The translations under genes and the position numbers were made by a program. From NCBI GenBank assembly GCA_016286555.1, contig JAEETA010000014.1, forward strand, positions 1-64,000: a stretch of DNA of 64,000 nucleotides, read 5' to 3'. The notes beneath the pieces were generated by a model that saw only the letters and a program-made list of their open reading frames with translations, was not told the origin of the DNA and made no database searches. This document shows, piece after piece, positions 1 to 8,732 of the stretch; position 1 is the first letter of the stretch; each line of letters opens with the position of its first letter. The DNA is from Lachnospiraceae bacterium (GTDB taxonomy: Bacteria; Bacillota; Clostridia; Lachnospirales; Lachnospiraceae).

Positions 1-114
1 TGAGAAGATGAATTGTTGTGCGAATATTATATCCGTTTTTTTTTTTGAACAACAATTATTGCGCAAACGGTCGTTTTCCATGTCTAATCGGTAACAGGAA
101 TGGAAAAACCCTGC

Positions 115-423
115 TTACCTCCAAGGCACCCCGGGACTCCTCACCACCGTTCCCGGGGCTGCCACAGCCTCCTGCAAGACCCATTCTTCGATCACCTGCG
201 CCATGTGACCCCGGTCTACGGCAACCACCACAAAATCAGGAGCAAAGCCTTCCGCCTCCTGCAATGATGTGGTCGCAGGGATCCCGGTATGGGCTTTTAC
301 CTGGCAGACCTTCTCCTCGGATCTGCACAAAAACATGGCACGGAACAGCTCAGGGTAACGCGCAGCGATCCTGCCAAAATATTCCGAACGATATCCGGAA
401 CCCACGATCAGATAAGAAAGCAC
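115..423 (-). pseudogene. Truncated Gfo/Idh/MocA-family oxidoreductase (N-terminal fragment)
   Basis: The 102 codons begin at GTG behind a GGAGG site in the upstream sequence and encode a Rossmann NAD(P)-binding fold start (LIVGSGYRSEYFGRIA, then PDFVVVAVDR near residues 62-71), as in Gfo/Idh/MocA dehydrogenases of sugar catabolism. Family members are about 330-400 residues long. Here the match stops after EEWVL (about residue 83), where the family normally continues with a V-L-x-E-T-P-like motif, and a short unrelated Pro/Gly-rich tail runs to a stop. No continuation is visible in the other two frames. The fragment is the last cistron of the pectin-related minus-strand operon. It could be a deletion or rearrangement remnant or an assembly break, because the sequence beyond it (1-110) is AT-rich and non-coding. 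I infer that it is non-functional. Confidence 0.6.
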
Positions 424-504
424 AGCTTGACGCCTCCATAAGAATGTAAGAATAACCTATAGATATCATTCCATACTCTTTACTACTTATTACTTCTTCC
501 CGTC

Positions 505-1500
505 CTACTCCGCGAACCACTCAGCGAATTTCGCCTTCACCTCATCCTCCATCTCTCTCAGGTACTTGATCCTTTCCAGCGTCTTCCTGACCTCGCTCTT
601 TCCAAGCTCCCGCTCCGCATCATCGGCGCATTTTCCGTTGGCACGGGATGCATTGTATGCCAGCCAGTCGATCCAGGCATAGGTCAGACCGTATACTTCT
701 CCATAGTCGCGGAAGCCGTTATCGTAGGCTTCCAAATAGCCGTCAAAGTATGCCTTCAGTTTCTCATAATCAAGAGCACAGTCCGTTGCGCCCGCCCACT
801 GCAAAGCCAGCTGCATAGTCCCGGCCACGGGATTACCGTAATCCAGACACTCCAAATCGATGACCACGGGCTTGTCGCCCTCCCACATCATGTTCTTAGG
901 ATCCATGTCATCGTCCACGATGCAGCGGATCCAGGGGAGTGCACTCCACGCCACATTCAGACGTTCCTCCGCATCTTTCAGCAGCTCCACATTTTCCTCC
1001 AGGAGATCAGCGATGTCCGGCGTCTTCTTTTTTGCCTTGGCGATGACCTTCTCCCAGTTGATAGAGGAGACCTGCAGCTGCGGCTCATCCATGTGTTCCG
1101 GCGCGATGGCATGGATCATGCCCTGGATCTTTCCCGCAATCTTACATTTTTTCGCCGTGATCTCCACATTCTCACTGGGCTCCGCGGTCTGCCAACGGAA
1201 GATGTAGAAATAATCCGACCGCTGCTTCTGCATTTTCTCCCCATTAAAGACCAAAGCAGGCACGATGGGAATCTCCGTATCCTCCAGCTTTGCTTCCAGC
1301 TTCTCCGCTCTGCGGTAATTCTCCATGACCTCGGGACGCTTCATGAGATTGGGGTTCAGATGCTTTACGGCATAGGAGCCTTCCGCCGTCACCACCTTGT
1401 ACATTCTGTGCATGTAGCCGCCGGCCACCGACACGATGGGTTCCGTCACCGCTCCCAGTCCAAGCTTATCGAACAGTTTGCAGATTTTGATCTCTATCAT
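505..1500 (-). CDS. APH-family phosphotransferase (small-molecule kinase)
   Basis: This 331-residue protein has the two-lobed layout of the aminoglycoside phosphotransferase / choline kinase fold. An N-lobe lysine (AVKHL near residue 46) precedes a catalytic loop at about 194-206 and a metal-binding DLE at 215-217. In most family members the catalytic loop reads H-G-D-x5-N. Here it reads D196-D197-D198 followed by N203, so the catalytic Asp and the Asn are kept but the usual His is Asp. The gene lies 22 bp downstream of the esterase gene and probably belongs to the same operon. The substrate cannot be told; a sugar or amino-sugar would fit the neighbourhood, and antibiotic resistance is not implied. 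The family assignment is fairly secure and the activity is an inference. Confidence 0.7.
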   Translation of the reverse strand: MIEIKICKLFDKLGLGAVTEPIVSVAGGYMHRMYKVVTAEGSYAVKHLNPNLMKRPEVMENYRRAEKLEAKLEDTEIPIVPALVFNGEKMQKQRSDYFYIFRWQTAEPSENVEITAKKCKIAGKIQGMIHAIAPEHMDEPQLQVSSINWEKVIAKAKKKTPDIADLLEENVELLKDAEERLNVAWSALPWIRCIVDDDMDPKNMMWEGDKPVVIDLECLDYGNPVAGTMQLALQWAGATDCALDYEKLKAYFDGYLEAYDNGFRDYGEVYGLTYAWIDWLAYNASRANGKCADDAERELGKSEVRKTLERIKYLREMEDEVKAKFAEWFAE

Positions 1501-1522
1501 CCGGGTACCTTCCTTTCTCAGC

Positions 1523-2401
1523 TCAGCACGCTTGCCGCTTCAGCCATGCGCAGGCCAGATCAAACCACACGCTGCAGCGCGGCACATTTTCCTTTCCTTC
1601 CGGCCCCATGGTGCGTTCATCCGCCAGGGCCAGGCCATGTCCTCCTTCGGAGAAAATATGGAGTTCCGTATTGATCCCCTGCTTGCGAAGCGCCGATGCA
1701 AAAAGGAGGGAATTCTCCACAGGCACGCTTCCGTCGGTCCAGGTCGCCCAGAGAAATACGGGCGGCATATATTCGTTCACGCGATACTCCAGAGAGACTC
1801 TGCGCAGCTCCTCCGAATCCTCCGCCTTCTCCCGCAGAAGGTTCGTGATGGAATGCCGATTGGCATATTCCCCTGAGGTGATGACCGGGTAATTCAGCAG
1901 CAGTCCTGCGATCTTCAGGTCAACGGCTGACAGTCCCGTCAGTTTCGGCAGTTCATCATGCCAGGTGCAGGCGTAGTGCGCTGCCAGATGCCCCCCTGCA
2001 GATGCGCCCCACAGATAGATCCTGTCAGGATCCACATTCCAGTCCTCTGCGTGATCTCTGATGTATTTAACAGCTCCCGCCACCTGCATCCGTGCTGCAG
2101 GATCAAGACGAAAGCCCGGATTTCTGTCCACTCTTTTTTCTGCCGCGGCAGCATAGGGATCCTCGTATTCCCCGCAGGAGTATCGCAGGACAGCCGCATG
2201 GTATCCCTGTCCCAGAAAAGCAAAAGCGATGGGCTCACCCTCCCGGTCGCTGGTATAGGCATATGCCCCGCCGGGCAGGATCAATATCATGGGTCGCACA
2301 TGGATCGCAAGCTTCGGCGAATCGTCCTGCAGATACCCGCGGAACCCTGCAAGCTGTGTGGATTCCCTCCCCGCAGGGATATCAATATCAATCAAACGCA
2401 T
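1523..2401 (-). CDS. Alpha/beta-hydrolase, acetyl (xylan/pectin) esterase-like
   Basis: The 292-residue protein has the BD-FAE / esterase_lipase arrangement. It contains an oxyanion-hole LPGGAY at about 42-47, the nucleophile elbow WGASAGG with Ser134, an acidic residue in WTDGSVP near 220 and a C-terminal SEGGHG histidine near 259. There is no signal peptide, so it should act in the cytoplasm. Relatives remove acetyl groups from plant-polysaccharide oligomers. The gene is 26 bp downstream of the MATE gene and is followed by the APH-like kinase, within an operon that also has exo-rhamnogalacturonan lyase and KdgF-like genes. That context makes deacetylation of rhamnogalacturonan oligosaccharides the best guess, but the acyl substrate is not visible in the sequence. 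Confidence 0.75.
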   Translation of the reverse strand: MRLIDIDIPAGRESTQLAGFRGYLQDDSPKLAIHVRPMILILPGGAYAYTSDREGEPIAFAFLGQGYHAAVLRYSCGEYEDPYAAAAEKRVDRNPGFRLDPAARMQVAGAVKYIRDHAEDWNVDPDRIYLWGASAGGHLAAHYACTWHDELPKLTGLSAVDLKIAGLLLNYPVITSGEYANRHSITNLLREKAEDSEELRRVSLEYRVNEYMPPVFLWATWTDGSVPVENSLLFASALRKQGINTELHIFSEGGHGLALADERTMGPEGKENVPRCSVWFDLACAWLKRQAC

Positions 2402-2427
2402 AGTGCTTTTCTCTCCTTCCGGCCTTC

Positions 2428-3816
2428 TTACTTTCCGGCCGCTGCAGCCCTCTTGGTCCAGCCGATGCGGTGCTCCCCCATCAGCGCCCTCCAGGAAGGC
2501 GAGAACAGAAAATATCCGATCATGCTCAGCATACCAAATCCGAAGGAAATAGGAAAGCTGTACATCAGATATCTCCCGCCGATCAGCCGGGAAATGAGAT
2601 ATGCGGAAGGAATCCGCACCGCCCAGAGCATCATGAGATTGATGAGCGTCGTGTAGCGCACTCTCCCGGTGCCGTTGACGATGCAGGAAATGGCGTTAAA
2701 CACCGCATACATCCACTGACAGGACAGCATGATCACCACATTTCGTGCGCCCAGCGCAAGGACCTGGGCTTCCTCCGTAAAAAGCCGCAGGATGGGATAG
2801 CGGACCAGGATAAAGAGCAGGCCGAAGCCCAAGGTGATGGCCCCGTTGGAAAAAGGGATGATGACTTGCCCGGAGCGCAGACGGTCGATGCGCTTTGCAC
2901 CGTAATTCTGCCCGGAAAAAGTGGTGGCCGCTGAGGAAATCCCGGTGATGGCCATATTGGCCAGTCCCGTGACTCTGCCGGCGATGGACCAGCCCGCCAT
3001 GAACAGGGACCCCTGGGCATTGATGAGTGTCTGGAGCGCCACATGTCCGAAGGAAAACAGGGAATTGTTCAGACCGATGGGCAGGCCCACGGACAGGATC
3101 GCGCGGAATTCACTCCGGACGATCCCCCGCGGGAAAAAGGTAAAATCCAGCTCCGGGTACCTGCGACAGATGTAAACAATGCTGACGATCCAGGCAAGGA
3201 ACATGGCGATCCCCGTCGCCAGCGCAACGCCCGGCACGCCCAGTCCGAAGCTTCCCACCAGCAGCACATCCAGGACGATGTTCACAACGGTGGACACCAT
3301 GAGAAAATGCAGGGACGCCCTGCTGTCTCCCAGGCCACGCAGGATCCCGGCATTCATGTTGTAGCCGATGTTACCGATGGCACCGCACAGCACGATCCTG
3401 GTGTAGAGGAGCGCATTGCTCCACACATCCGCGGGCACATCCATAAAGCGCAGGATCAGAGGGGCGGCAAACCAGCCTGCAATGCTCACGGGGATACCGC
3501 AGAGATACACAAAGGATACCGCCGTTTTGCAAGCATCCTTAAGCCCTTTACGATCACCCGCTCCCGCATGCTGCGAGACCAGAATACTAACACCCGTGCC
3601 GATTCCGAGAAAAATGCACAAAAGTACCTCAACAGGCTGGGAGCTGGTGCCCACCGCCGCGATGGCCGTATAATCGCAATACCGTCCGATCACCAGGGTA
3701 TCCACCGTGGTGTAGAGATATTGCAGGATGTTTCCCAGGACGATGGGGAACGCAAACAGCATGATATTCCGCATGATGGGCCCCTGGGTCATATCGATCT
3801 TTTTCGTGTTATTCAT
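2428..3816 (-). CDS. MATE-family multidrug/Na+ antiporter-type exporter
   Basis: The 462 residues form about 12 hydrophobic segments with the two-fold MatE repeat. The start contains the family-typical MTQGPIMRNIMLFAFPI, followed by a conserved loop (QHAGAGDRKGL near 83-93) and a second-half GQNYGAKR near 305-312. Such proteins export cationic drugs or metabolites using Na+ or H+ gradients. The ATG lies inside the last codons of the upstream lyase gene (8 bp overlap), so translation is probably coupled. A MATE exporter inside a pectin-oligosaccharide operon is uncommon, since an importer would be expected. It may expel a toxic intermediate or may simply be a passenger; the sequence does not decide this. 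Confidence 0.88.
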   Translation of the reverse strand: MNNTKKIDMTQGPIMRNIMLFAFPIVLGNILQYLYTTVDTLVIGRYCDYTAIAAVGTSSQPVEVLLCIFLGIGTGVSILVSQHAGAGDRKGLKDACKTAVSFVYLCGIPVSIAGWFAAPLILRFMDVPADVWSNALLYTRIVLCGAIGNIGYNMNAGILRGLGDSRASLHFLMVSTVVNIVLDVLLVGSFGLGVPGVALATGIAMFLAWIVSIVYICRRYPELDFTFFPRGIVRSEFRAILSVGLPIGLNNSLFSFGHVALQTLINAQGSLFMAGWSIAGRVTGLANMAITGISSAATTFSGQNYGAKRIDRLRSGQVIIPFSNGAITLGFGLLFILVRYPILRLFTEEAQVLALGARNVVIMLSCQWMYAVFNAISCIVNGTGRVRYTTLINLMMLWAVRIPSAYLISRLIGGRYLMYSFPISFGFGMLSMIGYFLFSPSWRALMGEHRIGWTKRAAAAGK

Positions 3817-6241
3817 ACTTCATACCCGATTCGGACAGCGCCCTGTAAAAGCCTGCGATGGGGATCATGCTCTGCGCAAAATTCTTGCTGCTGGCATTTC
3901 CCACCAGGACGGCGTCCTCTTCTTTTCGCTTGGTTCCGGAATAGGCAGGGGTATCCGAGATGGCCTTGCGGAAGGTTTCCAGACCATATTCCAGATATTT
4001 TTTCTCGCCCGACAGGTCGTAGGCGATGGTCAGGGCTTCCAGCAGCAATGTATTGTTGCCCAGCCGGTTTAAGGAAGGGAGCTCCTTGTAGTAAAATACG
4101 CCCCAACTCTCCACATAGCAGTTTTCGATCATATCATCCACTGCCCGCAGGATCAGGCCCTTGATCTCCTCCTCCGGGAACTCCCTGTAATACCGCATCA
4201 GGGAGCCGATGGCCACGGAGATCATAAAACCGACACGGATGATGGTATTGTCCGTGTAGGGTGCCAGCCAGTGACCGTACTGCTCCTCCCAGATGCGGAA
4301 ATCATCCAGGATCTTGCCGCATTTATCCAGCCACTTTTCATCCCGGGTCTCCACGTACAGCGCAACCAGCGTGCGCAGGGCCCAGCCGGTCTCCCGGGCG
4401 TTGGACTCTCCTGCCTTGGCATACATGGGCATATCCAGCAGCCTTCTGACATTTTCGCCGATGCCCAGCGCGGTCTCCAGGCCTCTCTCGTCTCCCGTGA
4501 AATGATAGTAATCCAGCAGGCCTTCCACCCACTCGTGGGAACAGACCATGGTCCCGTTCACCACATGTCCGGCGGTATGCTCCCACTGTCCGCCGACATA
4601 GAGCGGATCCTTGTGGTAATGGCACACGTCCACATCCATCCAGTGGGAAGCGGATGCGATGTTGTAGTCCAGGAATCTCCGGATCCCGGTCCTGGCGTAC
4701 AAAACGGCACAGGCGTGGGGATAATCATATTCGTTGTTGCACCAGACCAGCCTGCCGCCGCCTCTGCCCTGAGCGGTGTAATTGGCATCGTAGGAATCGC
4801 CGAAATTCAGCATGCCGTAAGCTCTGCAATGACCATCCGCACGGGCGACCAGGTTCTGCTCCACATCCGCTTCCGCTGCCTGCGGGAACACATCCGGCCA
4901 GACGCCGGCTTTTGCATGGACCTCGGGAGATACATAGGGCCTGTAGGGCATCTGATAAACGATACTCCTGTCATTTAGTTCGGACAGTCGCGCTGCGGCG
5001 TCGTGGAAGTGCAGGAGAAAACGCTGCTCTCTGCTCATCCCGCTCTGCAGCTCGACAGTCTCGGACTCTGCGGGCACCAGGCAAACCGTGATACCGTCTT
5101 CATCCGCCTGAACGGCCTTCGGGAAATTCTGATGCGCCTGGTACACAGTGGCACAGACTCCGCCTGCCCCATCGGTGCAGTCGGCAAAAAAGGTCCCGTA
5201 GAAAGTCTCCGCAAAATGCTCATTGGCTTCCTTCATGAGCCACTCGGCATCGATGACCCGGCGGGATGCGGCGCCCTCCCGTCCGATGTAATAATCCGTC
5301 TTGTAATTGGAGGAAGCAGTGACCGTCCGCACCTGCGCAGGATCCAGCGCTGCCGCCACCTTGTCCGCTTCGTCGCTGCTCTTTACATGATAAAGCGGCC
5401 CGTCTCCCAAAGTGCTCCCGATGAGCTGATCCCCGCAGCCCGTGGAGTCCAAAGTCTGACGCACCGTAGCAGGCACCTCCGGCGCTGCCTTTCCGGCATC
5501 CGTCCGGCTGACGCGGTAGGACAGAGCGCCAATCCTTAAGGGATCCTCCGTGTCATTGATGATGCGATACGAAACCTCTGCATAGGATCTGCCTGCAAAA
5601 AGGGTGATCCCGGCAGCAAAGGAATACTGCGCGCCGTCCGTTTTTCTCCTGTGGGCGCCCTTTCCTTTCAGAATCACGCACAGAGGGCCTGCTTCCGCGA
5701 TCTCCCATGCTCCCATCCGGATTTCAAAGGGGTCTGTCTCCCCTGCCCGCTGCAGCGCGGGACCTGCAAAGCTGCTGCCGTCATAAATACGATCTCCGAA
5801 GGCCACGGCGGAAAGAAGTCCTGCAGATCCGTTTTTCACGGACACGGAAAATGACGCACCCGTCACATCATCCGTGGTGGAGACCCGGAATCCGTCTTCC
5901 GTCTCCTCCGGCACCAGGGGGTGGAAGGAAAGTTCGGCGGGCGCTTCCTCCGGCTTCCCGCTCTCTGCCTGCTCCGGGATCACACAGAGATACCGGAGCT
6001 TTCGGTTCGCAGGCACATCTGCCAGAAAGCGCAGGAAAACAAAGCGGACCGATCCGTCCGCGTGGCGGGAAGTCACCTTCCCCTGCACGGGAAGTCTCCG
6101 TCCCGTCTCGGGATCCGTGATGCGGATCCCCCCGATCTCCCGGGTCAGACCCTGCTCTAAGGGAAACCCGATGCTTAACTGTTCGTTCTTCCGGTCGTAG
6201 CGATAGAGCTTATCCAGGAAGATCTCGATCTGTCTGCTCAT
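3809..6241 (-). CDS. YetA/PcRGLX-like exo-rhamnogalacturonan lyase family protein
   Basis: The chosen ATG at 6241 (protein MSRQIEIFLDK) has AGAGAGGA 8 nt upstream and overlaps the cupin stop as ATGA. The 21 extra codons upstream in this frame lack a ribosome binding site. The ~810-residue protein matches the PcRGLX/YetA three-part architecture. An N-terminal RIFT-barrel region (GFPLEQGL at 25-32, DGSVRFVFLRF near 60) is followed by a beta-sandwich and, after about residue 400, an alpha/alpha-toroid domain with the NNEYDYPHA and HYHKDPLYVGGQWEHTAGH stretches. Relatives cleave rhamnogalacturonan I ends by beta-elimination, giving unsaturated galacturonyl-rhamnose. It has no signal peptide, so a cytoplasmic oligosaccharide substrate is likely. 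The domain family is well supported by the length and motifs; the exact specificity is inferred. Confidence 0.78.
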   Translation of the reverse strand: MSRQIEIFLDKLYRYDRKNEQLSIGFPLEQGLTREIGGIRITDPETGRRLPVQGKVTSRHADGSVRFVFLRFLADVPANRKLRYLCVIPEQAESGKPEEAPAELSFHPLVPEETEDGFRVSTTDDVTGASFSVSVKNGSAGLLSAVAFGDRIYDGSSFAGPALQRAGETDPFEIRMGAWEIAEAGPLCVILKGKGAHRRKTDGAQYSFAAGITLFAGRSYAEVSYRIINDTEDPLRIGALSYRVSRTDAGKAAPEVPATVRQTLDSTGCGDQLIGSTLGDGPLYHVKSSDEADKVAAALDPAQVRTVTASSNYKTDYYIGREGAASRRVIDAEWLMKEANEHFAETFYGTFFADCTDGAGGVCATVYQAHQNFPKAVQADEDGITVCLVPAESETVELQSGMSREQRFLLHFHDAAARLSELNDRSIVYQMPYRPYVSPEVHAKAGVWPDVFPQAAEADVEQNLVARADGHCRAYGMLNFGDSYDANYTAQGRGGGRLVWCNNEYDYPHACAVLYARTGIRRFLDYNIASASHWMDVDVCHYHKDPLYVGGQWEHTAGHVVNGTMVCSHEWVEGLLDYYHFTGDERGLETALGIGENVRRLLDMPMYAKAGESNARETGWALRTLVALYVETRDEKWLDKCGKILDDFRIWEEQYGHWLAPYTDNTIIRVGFMISVAIGSLMRYYREFPEEEIKGLILRAVDDMIENCYVESWGVFYYKELPSLNRLGNNTLLLEALTIAYDLSGEKKYLEYGLETFRKAISDTPAYSGTKRKEEDAVLVGNASSKNFAQSMIPIAGFYRALSESGMKYE

Positions 6242-6576
6242 ACAAAGTCCTCTCTCATGGGGGAAAAGATATCCAGAAGCACGCCTGCTTCCAGGCATTT
6301 GCAACCATGGATCACACCGTCCTTTTTCAGCATGGTGTCTCCTGCCTGCACGACCTTGGTCTCATCGCCGATGGTAAATTCAAACCGTCCGGAGACCACG
6401 TAGGTGATCTGGGTGTGGGGATGGGAATGCAGCGCTCCCACTGCGTCTTTCTCAAAATGGTTCTCCACCACCATCACCTCGTCCGTGTAGCTTTTCACAA
6501 AGCGTGTGACGCCCTCTCCTGCGGGCTCACCTGCGACATCAGCCGCAAATAACCATCTCTCATTCTTACGTGACAT
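6238..6576 (-). CDS. kdgF: KdgF-like cupin (unsaturated uronate ring opening)
   Basis: The start at 6576 (MSRKNERW) has AAAGGAG 7 nt upstream; eight further in-frame codons before it lack this signal. The 112-residue single-domain cupin carries the metal-binding motif HSHPHTQITYVVSGRFEF near residues 50-67, a GD motif near 78-79 and a second His (VIHG) near 88. The tail FSPMREDFV is characteristic of KdgF. KdgF linearises 4,5-unsaturated galacturonate produced by pectate or rhamnogalacturonan lyases and GH88/GH105 hydrolases to 5-keto-4-deoxyuronate. It is the first gene of the operon and its stop overlaps the lyase start (ATGA), which fits a joint role. The remaining DK-pathway genes are not in this window. 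Confidence 0.78.
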   Translation of the reverse strand: MSRKNERWLFAADVAGEPAGEGVTRFVKSYTDEVMVVENHFEKDAVGALHSHPHTQITYVVSGRFEFTIGDETKVVQAGDTMLKKDGVIHGCKCLEAGVLLDIFSPMREDFV

Positions 6577-6832
6577 CTCTGCTCCTTTCCTGCCGGGCAC
6601 GGGGCCCGCTTTCGCACCTTTTCACAGGGTAACCTTCCTGCTACATTTTCATCATATGTTATCAAAATACGGTTTTCCTTCATTTTTATGCTAAATAGAG
6701 AAAAGAATCCGAGAAATCATGATATGATGAAAGGGGCTCATGTCAAAGCCAAAGCCCCTCTCATGTAAACGCCGTTTTGACTTTGCGACCCGCGAAACAA
6801 AACGCATCCGATTGAAAAGAAAGGAGCCCGCT
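6577..6832. promoter_or_regulatory. Divergent regulatory region of pectin locus 1
   Basis: These 256 bases separate the minus-strand kdgF-like operon from the plus-strand AraC gene. They are AT-richer than the flanks and contain several overlapping TATG/CATA half-sites around 6650-6730, but no consensus -35/-10 pair that I would defend. AraC proteins of this kind usually act on such a divergent region, so an operator here is likely by context only. Confidence 0.35.
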
Positions 6833-7657
6833 ATGCCCCTGGAAATGCCGGAACATGCGCAGATCACCATACAGAAACGACAGCTGCCTGCGGACTTTAA
6901 AATGCCCCAGATGGAGCAGGCCGAAAAACATTTCAGCCTGGGGTACATCCTGTCCGGAGACCGGCAGGTGATCACCCCCTTTGAGCGCTATGAAGCCCAT
7001 GCGGGAGATGTGACAGCCATGCCGCCGGGGATCTACCACCGCACTTTTTCCCTGAGCGAGGAGCCCTATGAAAACTATCTGATCAAGGTATCAAGAGAGG
7101 TCGAGGAAGGATTTTGCAGGGAAGTGGACCGGGAGATCTGGGACTGGATCTTTGAACAGAAACGCTTTTCCTTTGATGCGCAGTCACGGGAAAAGATGGA
7201 AGCGCTCCTGGCAGATATGCTGGAGCTCTATAACGGCGGTGCCCCCTACGCGGAAGCGGTGCTGCGGGGGATGTTTTACAGACTGCTGATCCTCATCCGG
7301 GAGAAGAATACCCTCCACGACAGGACTCCCTTTCAGAGCGAGTTGACCCCGGAGATCATGGATGCCATGTACTTTATCGAAAAAAACTACGCAGAGGATA
7401 TCAAACTGGCGGATGCCGCCGGCAGCATCGGATTCTCGGAGGGGCATTTTTCCAGGCTCTTCAGCGCCAGTGTGGGGATCCCCTTTTCCGGATACCTGAT
7501 CAACATCCGGCTGCGGCATGCCAAGGAGCTGCTCTTCGGAACGGACCTGCCGGTATCTGAGATCGCTCTGCGGACCGGCTTCGGCAGCGGTGATTATCTC
7601 TCCGCCTGCTTCCGCAAATACGAAGGGACCTCCCCCACAGCTTTTCGCAAGGGGTAG
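6833..7657 (+). CDS. AraC-family transcriptional regulator (pectin locus 1)
   Basis: The ATG at 6833 (MPLEMPEHAQ) follows AAAGGAG by 7 nt; 31 upstream in-frame codons are not needed. The 274-residue protein has an N-terminal cupin-type sensing domain (FSLGYILSGDRQV near 36-48, then HAGDVTAMPPGIYH) and a C-terminal double helix-turn-helix. The first helix pair is around DIKLADAAGSIGFSEGHFSRLF and the second around PVSEIALRTGFGSGDYLSACF, ending in the usual TSPTAFRK. It is divergent from the kdgF-lyase operon and is presumably its activator, sensing a sugar or uronate product. Family membership is certain from the HTH pattern; the ligand is unknown. Confidence 0.88.
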   Translation: MPLEMPEHAQITIQKRQLPADFKMPQMEQAEKHFSLGYILSGDRQVITPFERYEAHAGDVTAMPPGIYHRTFSLSEEPYENYLIKVSREVEEGFCREVDREIWDWIFEQKRFSFDAQSREKMEALLADMLELYNGGAPYAEAVLRGMFYRLLILIREKNTLHDRTPFQSELTPEIMDAMYFIEKNYAEDIKLADAAGSIGFSEGHFSRLFSASVGIPFSGYLINIRLRHAKELLFGTDLPVSEIALRTGFGSGDYLSACFRKYEGTSPTAFRKG

Positions 7658-7712
7658 GTCCCGATGGATTCCGTTATTGCAGGGCGTAGCCCAGGCCGGT
7701 GACCCCTGCATT

Positions 7713-8444
7713 TTACAGCTCGTATTTGGTTTTTTTCTTCGTGATCTCGTGCATGTAGGCTGCGGTGATCATACCGGAGGGCAACGCGATCACAGCCACT
7801 CCCACCAGGGCCGAGATCATGGTGATAAAGCGTCCCACCGTCGTGGTCGGGGAAATATCACCGTATCCGATGGTGGTGATGGAAATGGTGGCCCAGTAGA
7901 GCGCATCAAAGAAATTCTCAAACAGGTCCGGCTCCAGTTGGAACACCAGCATGGCGGATACAAAGATATATACCGTGATGAGGATCAGTACCGCCAGGAG
8001 CTGGGTCTTCACCTTCCGGATCACATTGGCGATGATGATCATGGTCTTGGAGTACCGGATCAGCTTCAGCACACGGAAGATTCGGAACATCTTTAACAGT
8101 CCGATGATGGAGATGGGAAAAAAGAGGTACAAAATGGGCAGGATCGACAGGAAATCAAAGATGGCCAGCGGCGTGAAGATATAGGCCACATACGCCTTCG
8201 CGCTCTTGTAGCCCATCTTGTAATCGGCGGTATAAACCCTGGCAACATAGTCAATGAGCAAAAGGATCGCAGTGATGATCTCAATGGCGATGGTGTAAGG
8301 GTTGTCTTTTTTCAGAGTGAGGGGAATCATACCGACGATGACCACCGTTGTCATCAACACATCGTAAGCGCGGCTGGAGACATCACCGATGTTGGATACC
8401 TCGATCACTTCATAGACTCTGTGTTTGAATTGTTCTCTGTCCAT
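7713..8444 (-). CDS. Voltage-gated-type potassium channel subunit
   Basis: The 243-residue protein has six membrane segments. S4 is recognisable as MFRIFRVLKLIRYSK (regularly spaced Arg/Lys), and the pore loop carries the K+ selectivity filter in SITTIGYGDISP near residue 200. This is the Kv/KvAP-like ion transport family, which forms tetramers in the cytoplasmic membrane. The C-terminus is short and has no RCK domain. The ATG is one nucleotide after the stop of a 52-residue membrane peptide gene, so the two are probably translated together from the promoter at 8661-8689. The function is secure at the level of K+ channel; its gating role in this organism is not known. Confidence 0.92.
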   Translation of the reverse strand: MDREQFKHRVYEVIEVSNIGDVSSRAYDVLMTTVVIVGMIPLTLKKDNPYTIAIEIITAILLLIDYVARVYTADYKMGYKSAKAYVAYIFTPLAIFDFLSILPILYLFFPISIIGLLKMFRIFRVLKLIRYSKTMIIIANVIRKVKTQLLAVLILITVYIFVSAMLVFQLEPDLFENFFDALYWATISITTIGYGDISPTTTVGRFITMISALVGVAVIALPSGMITAAYMHEITKKKTKYEL

Positions 8445-8445
8445 A

Positions 8446-8604
8446 TCAGATATTCCCTATGATCAGTGCCATCACGCCCAGGACAATGAGTACGATGCTC
8501 AGGATCCTGCACAGATAAACGAAAATGGTAACCTTGGTACGCTTGTGGGAAGTGATGATACCCGCGTCAGAATACAAATGCTCCGATGCCTGATTGTTCG
8601 CCAT
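8446..8604 (-). CDS. 52-residue single-span membrane protein upstream of K+ channel
   Basis: A short frame (MANNQASEHLYSDAGII...) starts at ATG 8604 with an AAAGGA element about 11 nt upstream and stops at 8446, one base before the channel start. The N-terminal ~30 residues are polar with a basic HKRTK patch. Residues ~27-50 form one hydrophobic helix containing ILSIVLIVLGVMALIIG. I do not recognise a family. Its position, spacing and shared promoter suggest a small accessory or regulatory subunit of the channel, or a leader peptide; this is inference. It is too short for most gene callers. Confidence 0.6.
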   Translation of the reverse strand: MANNQASEHLYSDAGIITSHKRTKVTIFVYLCRILSIVLIVLGVMALIIGNI

Positions 8605-8660
8605 AGCGATCCCATCCTTTCCAAAAATGTACGAACCCGAAGATCCTTTCAGATACTATC

Positions 8661-8689
8661 ATTGTACCGTTTCAAAGCATCCTTCGCAA
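8661..8689 (-). promoter_or_regulatory. Promoter of small membrane protein / K+ channel operon
   Basis: On the minus strand TTGCGA (8684-8689) and TACAAT (8661-8666) are separated by exactly 17 bases. This is a good sigma-A promoter about 55 nt upstream of the 52-codon gene. Confidence 0.65.
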
Positions 8690-8732
8690 GAAATAGAAAA
8701 AGCCTCTGTCAAGAAAGAAAAGCGTTCGTATT

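Noticed and set aside
505..1500. Antibiotic resistance gene (aminoglycoside phosphotransferase)
   Set aside because: The family is broad, the catalytic-loop His is replaced, and the operon is metabolic.
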